Positions 56,301-64,000 of a DNA stretch of 64,000 nucleotides are shown here, one piece after another. The notes under the pieces are model-generated. The model was given only the letters and a program-made list of their open reading frames with translations, had not been told where the DNA came from and made no database searches. The number at the start of each line of letters is the position of its first letter. The first letter of the stretch is position 1. The DNA is taken from positions 20,966 to 84,965 of the forward strand of contig JASAMV010007728.1 of assembly GCA_030248065.1 (NCBI GenBank). The letters are read 5' to 3'. A program made the translations under genes and the position numbers. The DNA is from Rhynchonema sp. JSB1_4. Lineage: Eukaryota; Nematoda; Chromadorea; Monhysterida; Xyalidae.

Positions 56301-59300
56301 TTCTCTTAGCATCGATCGGGTGGCACGGCTCGCCTACGATGAAATCAAAGAGAAATACAAAAATGACGACGACAAATATTTCGATCGAAAGTTGGACGCC
56401 CAAGCGGATTGCGCCGTTGATGTGTGGATGTATGGACAGTGGGCCAGGAAGGCGAAGGAAATGGATATCAAGGTATTTATTACTGGTCTTCGCTGTTTCT
56501 GGTGTTTTCCATTAGAAAAATTTAAGATGAAAATTTCCAGCCCCGTGACGTGATCGCAATCGGGAATGTGCACCTCTATCAACCAAAGTGAGTCAACAAC
56601 TTTCGGACGTGTTCGATCTTGCTGTTTGATCGGTCAAGCGACTGTTTTTGTTGAGCACTGTTTTGCGCAGAGCCAGCCAGCGTATATGGGTGGTCGAATT
56701 CTATGATTCAAAGAAATAAATTTTGATGTATTTTGTCATTGGGACCGAACTGCTGATCGCCAAGTTTGACGCCCGGACCTTCACTTTTGTGGTTTGATGT
56801 GCAAATGTTAGAACAATTCGTTCTATTACCGCAGATCGATGCAACAACGCGTCTTGTCCCTTCACGAGACCAATTATTGCAACAAGCGGCATCTGGAGAG
56901 ACTGGAGGTGACCGACGATCGATACATTCAATTGACCAGGTGCATGAAATAGTCAAGATTTTTTTTGGAAAAAGCTGTACTTGTTTCATGTTTAGTTCTA
57001 TGTTGTCCTGTGGTTTTTTTTCAATGACTGATAACGTTAAAGGAGAAATTGCACATTCCTAATCGCCCTTCAAGTTTTACAAGTGTTTGGACAGCAATGT
57101 GGGCATCACAAAAGTCAAATCACTTGGTATAAGCTCTCAAACATGTACCGAGGAGATTCCGTTTAAGACAAGCCACTGGGAACAAAATTCGGCGCGGACC
57201 GGCCGAATTTCTACCTGCGCATTCAGGCAAATTGCCTGATCAAAAAGCTCTCAAGGCGATGGAATGTTTCGCAGGATTTTTGAAACTCACTAACTATAGA
57301 ATTTCGCTTTTCTTTTTATTTCGAAGTTCAACGAATTGTTCCAACGTGTCTGCTAAATGTTTCATGCTCTGCTTGTCACGCTGGAACAATTCGTCGAAAT
57401 TCGAAATATAAAGAAAAGCGAAATTCTATAGTTAGTGAGTTTCAAGAATCATGCGAAACATTCTATCGCCTTGACAGCTTTTTGATCAGGCAGTTTGCCT
57501 GAATGCGCAGGTAGAAATTCGGCCGGTCCGCGCTGAATTTTCTTCCTGATTGTTCCCTTTAAACTGCTTCTCCTGGGTACACGTTTGAGAGTTTCTACCA
57601 AGTGATTTGACTTTCATGATGCCCACACGACTGTCTAAACACCTGTGGAGTTTGAAAAGCGATTAGGAATGCGCAATTCCCCCTGTGCATTCAGGAAATG
57701 CGTTTAACTTCCTTCACGGTGGCATTTCACTGCACTTGTTCGCATCTCATAAACACCATAAAATGCTGAATCAGGTTCTTGTTCTGAAATGTCGAGTCTT
57801 TATTTGCCATGTTGGTACGGAACTCCGCTAAATCCATGATAAAATTTGGGGTGTGCCACAATGAGGTGTTTTGCTATTTTGAAATGAAAGTATAATAAGA
57901 AAAGGAGAAATATTTCACCAAGTGCGTTTATGCATTGTCCACTGTGTCACAATTAATAGAAATCGTGTCACCACGCAATACCATAACCAGACCCTGAAAT
58001 TCAAGAAAGGTTACCGACAATTTTAGAAATCTCGAAACGGCATTGGCGAGTGCTAGTACGGAACGGGACCCGAACCTGGTGGTGAACGAAAAAGACAGCA
58101 GAAGCGACACGTCAGCGTTGGCGATTGACATGGATGGGGGTGGATTCGGGGACAAAACGGGAGACAATGACAGAAGTCCGACCAGGAAAAGTGCCAGATT
58201 GGCCAATAGTGATGCGGTTAGTTACTGAGTGTCAGGGTTTCTCTGATTTTACAACCGTATTGTGCCGTAACCATCCAAATCGTGAAATGATCAGGAATGC
58301 CTGCTCCGGTCACTATAAACTCGATTCAATTAAGCTGCAAACACAGAGAGGGTATGGTATTATCGGTTGATCGAATACATGACGTAACAGCAATGACTTT
58401 TGCCCGTTTAGGCTTCGTTTTTACGGGCGAGGTGTCGCTGGGCCTGTCTTATCTCACCACAAAAAGTTTCCGCCACCAGAACCAACATGTTCACTGCTTG
58501 CACCACCACAATCCCACTTTTCAGCCGTCACAGCCGGACGATAGCGAAGTGCTCTACACACAAATGAACCCGCTGGTGCTCGTGAATCGATTATCACCAA
58601 CGCCCGGAACGTCGACAGAACCGGAATCGACCGGAACCGGAACCAAAGAGAACGGTGTTGGTGGACCCGGTCAGGAAGAGGAAGCAAGGATTGATGCATG
58701 GATTGAGAGAGTCGGCCAAATTCCACACGCACCAACGGATCCCGAAGTGTACCTGCTGTGTTCGAGACTGGTTGGTAGCTTCGAAATTATAAATATTGTT
58801 TGTGATTGGAGATCCGACGTCCGATTGAGGTGTTGCGGGAGTTTTTGCTAAGGGCAGTTATAATCATGTGAAACATTAGGAAATCGAACTCGGTGTCGGA
58901 GTGGTCTTGATCGGTAACTACGACCAACTCTGACACATGCTGCAAACCCAAGTGTCACAGAGTTTGACGTGTTCCATCTTAATTTTGCTGTTATTTCGAT
59001 GGTTTATGTTCAGCTAACGTATTGCAGTTGCACTTCCTCACGGCTTTTTTAGTCTTGCGCGAAACATAAATTGGTCATGTGAACATCTGATCTGCCCTGA
59101 CCAGCTGCGAATAATGAAGCCAGCCGTTCAGATCTGGTACTGGTACTTTCTGTGTCGTACACTGACTGTTGCATTATGTCACGTGTGGGCCAAAAAACAG
59201 AAGTCTGAAACATTGCCTCCAGTTTGGTGCTTGGTTCTCATGAGGAACGGCCCTGGGTCAGCAAGGCGTTGCTCAATCCACTAATTCAAAATGTATCATA

Positions 59301-59518
59301 ATGTTATTATTACACAGGTGCGTCACTCGGCACAGCCCCTTGATGACGAGATTATCATCAAATTGCACAACGAGCTCCGTTCGTTGCGTCACACGCAACG
59401 TCTGACCGATGTGCCCTATGGTCAACTGCTGCGTGTCTACTTACTGTATGGATATTCACGACTTGCGGTCAAAACTTGGGTGGTTGCACAGGGCATAGAG
59501 CCGCTGGGCTTCAAGTGA
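53388..59518 (+). CDS. POT1: POT1-like telomeric single-stranded DNA-binding protein, 562 aa, twelve exons
   Basis: POT1 binds the telomeric G-strand overhang and controls end protection and telomerase access. Exons are 53388-53562, 53627-53712, 53783-53869, 54119-54280, 54501-54614, 55623-55735, 56310-56472, 56541-56587, 56835-56939, 58027-58216, 58525-58770 and 59318-59518 (1689 nt, all phases agree). OB1 spans about residues 25-165 (KIYCYAVVANYKY, QEGDIIRLHRFR, ELYGWPG). The family linker NSFTLSQNDVEKVRRLRTWY follows. OB2 begins at IDVQVIGVFHP and includes CVIRVWDGTNIA, DCAVDVWMYGQWARKAKEM and DVIAIGNVHLYQP. The last about 240 residues are Ser/Thr/acidic-rich (SPTRKSARL), then a helical C-terminus I cannot match to the human TPP1-binding domain. 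Introns hold a family B and a family A foldback. An aataaa occurs about 90 bp downstream. Confidence 0.8.
55322..55515. repeat. MITE family B, copy 3
   Basis: The end aggcaaactacacgaacacg, then agcccgatttcg, pairs with cgaaatcgagctcatgtcgg, then tgtagtttgcc. The interior keeps atcagcagccatg and gaatgtttcac. It lies in intron 5 of POT1. Confidence 0.65.
57037..57695. mobile_element. Foldback family A, copy 2
   Basis: The outer words cacattcctaatcgc and gcgattaggaatgcg pair, and the arms run to a centre near 57.37 kb with aaatgtttcatgctc. Blocks such as ctacctgcgcattcaggcaaa, then ttgcctgatcaaaaagct, are shared with copy 1. TTAA at 57037 marks the left border, but the right border has no TTAA. 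It fills most of intron 9 of POT1. Confidence 0.65.
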
Positions 59519-59942
59519 TTTGATTAGTTCTGTTTTTATTTATTTATTTTTTTTCTATCTGGTGGTTTATTCGTACTTTTGTAATGCATAATGGAATTCG
59601 TGATGTCACAATAAATGTAATCGTAACCAATCAATTAACAAGGTACTCTGTTCAATTACCAGGTGCAGTTTCATTCCAAATTTATTGTGCTTTCGTGTCT
59701 GTTTGAGTGTGACGCAACAAATAAATTCGGCGTCTCGAACATAATTTATTATTCTCGTGCAACTGACGGGTTCAGTCACGTCGGCCCGATGGCGCTTCTG
59801 CCGTTTACATGGCTGCATTCGCCGTTCATTTTAGGCACATTCAGTTTGTGAATTGAGAATTAATAGTTTGTAGTCGCGCAGTGTTGTCGAATCGACTCGC
59901 TGAATTATTTTGGAAAATAACGACTGTTTCTAATCTGCAATC

Positions 59943-62900
59943 ATGGACGCCGAAAGTTCGTTGTTCCTTGACGATCTCGTCAGCATGGGTTTCGATCGCG
60001 AGCACAGGTCGGCATTGGCTTTGTCTGATCTTGTGTTGTCATTCAACTGACATTGCCGTTTGTAAAATAAGTGTTTCCTGTTTTTCTTGGTCCAAGGAAA
60101 CGAGCGACTCCGTGTTACAACTGAACTTCCAGTTGTGGTCGAGATTACAACTTTGTGCGTGTGCGCTGCCAGCCTGTCAATGAATTATTCCACCATGTTT
60201 GCTCCTTGAGTGTACTGCTTGATTGACATGACACACTTACTCTCTTTCATTGGTTTTCTGAAGTCGTGACCCCAACCAAGATTTGAGTTGTAACGTTTGT
60301 TTCATTTGCCTTGCATAAAAAGGAAATACTATATTACAGATAAAACCGTGTTGCTTCCCTTGCCAGAATGTAATTACTTTCAGCAAGAAAGCACTGAAGG
60401 CGACGCACAATGTTTCTGTTGAGGCGGCAATCGATTGGTTAGCTCCTTTTGTTTGGTCCCATTTGTTATGGTATTCGTGGTACTCGCTCGAGTTATCCAT
60501 TTTGTATCGACACCAACTTTCTCAAATCGGCCAGGTGCATTATTTTATTCATAATTCGGCTCACGCGTTTGAATCGTATCAAGGTTATGACCCTCGAATC
60601 TTCATTCATCCAGGATCTGCGCCAATCCTCCTGACGAGCCGGGGCCCACCGATGTGCCGATGGAGGACACACCGACGACGACCGACACCGTTACGGCTGC
60701 ATCAGGTTACGGCTTAGATTTTTCTTCAAAAACGATAATTCCTTTCACTGCGAAAATTTCGAAAAGTTTTCGAAAATTTCTTCACGGTTGAGAAACAAGT
60801 TCGCTGCTTGTTTGGCTGTTCACAATTCATTTCTAGGCATCCAGATCACGGACGACGAGCGATCGCACTTCTCAACCGTGCGGATTTTCGACGCCGAACC
60901 TGAGACCAAGGAAGATTGTCGATGAAAAACAAACGTTGATTTTTGCTACAACTCTCTGTAGGTGGTCCGCCAAACTTGGTGAACGACAATTTGATTCTTT
61001 GTCGGGCGGTAACCTCCTCACTACAAACTAGTGGTGCAAAATCTAAATCACAAAAAGATACAATTTTGACCAGATCGTGAAAAAAAAACTTTGCAGCCGG
61101 CCTGGATGTGCTGGGCGACCGGACACGATCGAAACCGGATGAATCAATGAAACACGGCTCCGATACAAAAATGGATGCTGGACTCCAGTCAGTGACGGCT
61201 TCGGAGACAACGACAGACAGCAGTGATGGGATGGTAGATGAAGGACTGACGTCGTTAAAATGTCTAGAGTGGGTGGCTGGGTTTTTTTGTTTCAGAATCG
61301 GCTGGTGGCAATTGCTACCTTAATGGCATATCGCGCGGAATAGCTGTCGACGTGTGTTTCGTGCGTGAATATGCCGACAGATGCCATTCACATGAATCGA
61401 CTTGAAACTCTTTTGTGTAGGTGCACGTGACCAAAAATACCGTGGACTGACAGACAATGATTTACACTGGATTGATTGTGACAAAAAGTTTTTGATATCG
61501 ACCGTCACCCAAATGGAATAAGAAACTGTAAAAATGTTGTGCAGTTGCAATTGTTTTGCAGCTGCAATCAGATATGTGCGAATCTCGAAAAAGCAACGCT
61601 GCACGCTGAGCGCACGGGACATCAGAATTTCGATGAGACCAAAGAACGGCCGAAGGAAATGACGCAGGAGGAAAGGGATGCGAAACGGAAACAGTAAGTT
61701 TGTTACTTAGGGCTTGCAATCAGTCCTTGTTTGTATCTTTTTATTTTTTTGTGATTTTATTTTCAAGTTTCTTGTTACGATGGTCTGATTCCATACAACA
61801 CACACAGTGCGAGAAACGTGCTTTTTTGCTTTTCCACGCGAATAAAAATGTTTCTCCGCCGTCCATCTCCATGTGAACAGTGTTGGTTTCAGTCTATAAA
61901 AAAAGCTTCATGTAACAACAATTTTTTATTAATGTCCGTTTAGCGTAAAAGTAAAAGTTTGGCAAGCCGTTCCATTACATGGCTATAATTATTGTAATGT
62001 TCTGAATTAAACTGTAAGTAGCCCGCTAACAATGAAGAATAAAATCATATAACCGGCAGCAAAACAATGGTAATCGACCCTGACTTTCAGTTTGGAAGAA
62101 ATGATCAAGAAGAAACGTATTCAGAATATCGAGGAGGAACGAAAGAAGGGCATCGAGATGGAGAAGAAACGTCGAATGCAGGGACAGGAGCTGACGCAGG
62201 CGAGACAACGGTACTGTTCGTTCACTCTTTTCTATTATGTTTTATTTTGTCCCTGTGTTCATTTTGTTCAGAATGTTTATCTTCTTTTTCTTCTCAGTCT
62301 TGCCGAGCAGGAGATGAAGCAAATTGCCGAGGATCGAAAACGCGAGAAGAAACAGACGAAGGCTGCCAGGTAAGACTTACTTCGATTTTTTGCCTTTTTT
62401 CCTTTTTACGGGGAAAGCGCAGCAGATTTCTCAGTTCGTCTGATTTTTTAGACAAAAAGTGCTCGACCAGATTAAGCACGATCGCGAAGTGAAACGAATG
62501 GAGGCGGAAGCGGAGAAAATCGAAGCCAGGAAGGACACCAGTGCGCAGCCGCAAGTCACTGCTCCGATTGACAGTGCTGCCAGTGCGATGAATTATGATG
62601 AGTGTAAATTGCAGGTGGGGTTCGAAAATGAAACAAGTATACTCTGACAATACTTTTGGGAGAAACTTTTCAAACGCGTTGCCTGATCCGTAAAGCGCAT
62701 GCAGCTCGCGCAGCCAGCTGAGTTTCATAGCATTTCGCACATCGCTACGTTTAGACTTTGTGTGTTGAGTGGCCGGAAGTCACGTGACCGCTGCAGCTAA
62801 TACGCGCATAATGCGCTTTGCGGATCAGGCAACGCGTTTGAAAAGTTTCTCCCAAAAGTATTGTCAGAGTATACATATATGTTTTTTCTTTCTCAATTTT

Positions 62901-63880
62901 GGGTTCATATCGACCCTGCGGATTATTCTGAGAGCTGACGATGTTGATCTGCAGTGCAAGCAATTTTGTCTGATATTTTGTCTCTGGATAGCTGCACACC
63001 TTTAAGATTCACCATATCCTGACAAAATATTCAAAACGTTTTTTTTATTCAAAAAAGCCTGTTTTTCATTCTGATATTGATACGGTACGTAGCACGGTAG
63101 CCCAACCGTCCGAGCATTTTCGTTCTTTCGTCATGTGTTGTTTTGAGACTGTGAAGTTCCTCCCCGGCAGCTGATGATTCAGCACGGGTTGACTACCCAA
63201 ACATTGGTTTTGTGTTGTTAATCCGCAGTCAATCAAGCGTTCAAAAATATCTGACCGCACATACATAAAGAGAAAAAATTTTCAAGCCAGATTTCGGTCT
63301 TTACGTGCGATTTTCGCATCAAAAAGAACTTTAGTAACGCCTCTGATTTCTACCGCCCAGTATCCCAGACAAAAAAATGAACGACTTTTGCACTGGTTGA
63401 AATTATTGGCTCCAGCCAGCGCTATGTACATAATCTCTGATAATATGATCAACGCGAAATATCGCACGCAACCAAAGCAGCTCCAATCCAATCCGATCAC
63501 CAAGCCTTGATTCCCACCTTTGAGACTGTGACGTTCATTTTTGAGGCTGCTGATGCTTCAGCTCGGAGTGACTATCCGAAACGTTGGCTTTGTGAAACTG
63601 ATCGGAACTCGTCTCCTCCAGCGCACAAAATACTTCACTTGCGATACGATACCGCCAATCAAACCATCGAACGTGTTCCAGTTCCGTCTACCGGATGGTA
63701 AATCGATGCAGCAAACATTCAAAGCCAACGAAACACTGGCTGCTGTCCGACTATATCTGACGCTGAATCGTGTGGATTTGCCTGAAGATGAAAGGCAAGC
63801 GGCCACAGTCAGTCTCATGACGTCATATCCTCGGCGCTTGTTTGCGGAGGAGGATTATGAAACACCGCTGAACTCATTGG
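59943..63880 (+). CDS. UBXN1: UBXN1 (SAKS1), UBA-UBX p97 adaptor, ten exons seen, C-terminus beyond the window
   Basis: UBXN1 binds ubiquitin through its UBA and VCP/p97 through its UBX domain, restraining or guiding ER-associated degradation and innate signalling. Exons are 59943-60007, 60384-60437, 60614-60705, 60837-60917, 61097-61268, 61562-61693, 62091-62210, 62298-62369, 62452-62614 and 63682-63880, all in phase. The UBA domain opens with FLDDLVSMGFDRE and ends VEAAIDWI. A C2H2 knuckle follows (KCLDCNQICA, then LHAERTGHQNF), as in invertebrate orthologues but not human. A long charged coiled coil comes next (LEEMIKKKRIQNIEEER...). The UBX domain starts FRLPDGKSMQQTFKANETLA and keeps YPRRLFAEEDYETPLNSLG, including the p97-contact FPR-type turn as YPR. 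The last exon ends in a donor at 63881, so the final few tens of residues are missing. Its start is only 425 bp after POT1. Confidence 0.87.
62638..62871. repeat. Foldback element in the last visible UBXN1 intron
   Basis: Left arm tatactctgacaatactttt, then gggagaaacttttcaaacgcg, is the complement of the right arm cgcgtttgaaaagtttctcc, then caaaagtattgtcagagtata. The words ttgcctgatccg and cggatcaggcaa extend the pairing. The loop holds tttcatagcatttcgcac. Confidence 0.65.
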
Positions 63881-64000
63881 GTTGTGAAGGGCGGCATAAT
63901 TTATCTGGAGAGTGGCAAAATAAGCCCCCGCCTACCCAACCAGCTCTCATGGCGTACTCTGTTTGCTCCCGTAAGCCCCGTCTGTTTCATGTGCTTTTGT
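63881..64000 (+). other. Start of an intron of UBXN1, cut by the window end
   Basis: Sequence after the donor gttgtg at 63881 keeps an open frame but no longer matches the UBX ending (which would continue as PSAVLIV). It is therefore read as intron. Confidence 0.5.

Overview
This window reads as animal nuclear DNA. Genes are split by many GT-AG introns with short pyrimidine-rich acceptors (often ending TTTCAG), intergenic gaps are short, and several proteins are specific to animals or helminth-like lineages. The many small secreted or membrane proteins and the acceptor style would fit a nematode or another small ecdysozoan, but I cannot fix the phylum from sequence alone. No tRNA, rRNA or CRISPR was found. 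All gene models were built by hand from reading frame, splice phase and family resemblance; every exon set given as complete sums to a whole number of codons.

Layout. 1-5.1 kb: mostly repeats plus a possible partial exon. 5.1-10.9 kb (+): a GT61 glycosyltransferase whose introns are full of foldback and hAT-like elements. 11.5-12.8 kb (-): a PPPDE/DeSI-family thiol hydrolase with a signal peptide. 13.6-15.0 kb (-): a C2H2 zinc-finger array. 15-18.5 kb: repeats. 18.6-21.4 kb: an inverted segmental duplication carrying two head-to-head genes for a secreted cysteine-rich protein, each with a TATA box about 100 bp upstream. 22.0-26.0 kb (-): a nine-exon probable nuclear protein with helix-turn-helix-like segments and a Gln-rich part. 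26-28 kb: a TACGTA/TACATA-rich low-complexity tract.

28.1-29.4 kb (+): a signal-peptide-peptidase relative with altered active-site motifs. 29.9-35.4 kb (+): two tandem secreted MAM-like proteins with different tails. 36.8-38.8 kb (+): two tandem small single-pass membrane proteins. 39.3-41.5 kb (+): MECR, 2-enoyl thioester reductase. 41.9-43.65 kb: nested hAT MITEs. 43.7-46.4 kb (+): mitochondrial ribosome recycling factor. 47.3-52.1 kb (+): a TAB2/TAB3-like coiled-coil plus NZF zinc-finger protein whose first intron is almost entirely nested foldback elements. 53.4-59.5 kb (+): POT1-like telomere single-strand-binding protein with two OB folds. 59.9 kb to the window end (+): UBXN1 (UBA, zinc knuckle, coiled coil, UBX), cut by the window edge.

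I see no shared pathway across the window. MECR and MRRF are both organelle-related neighbours, but nothing links them beyond position. The most distinctive property is the repeat landscape: many non-autonomous elements that fold into long hairpins, several nested inside each other, often with a TGAAACATT/AATGTTTCA word at the apex. Four hAT-type insertions can be delimited, three of them with 8-bp target duplications.
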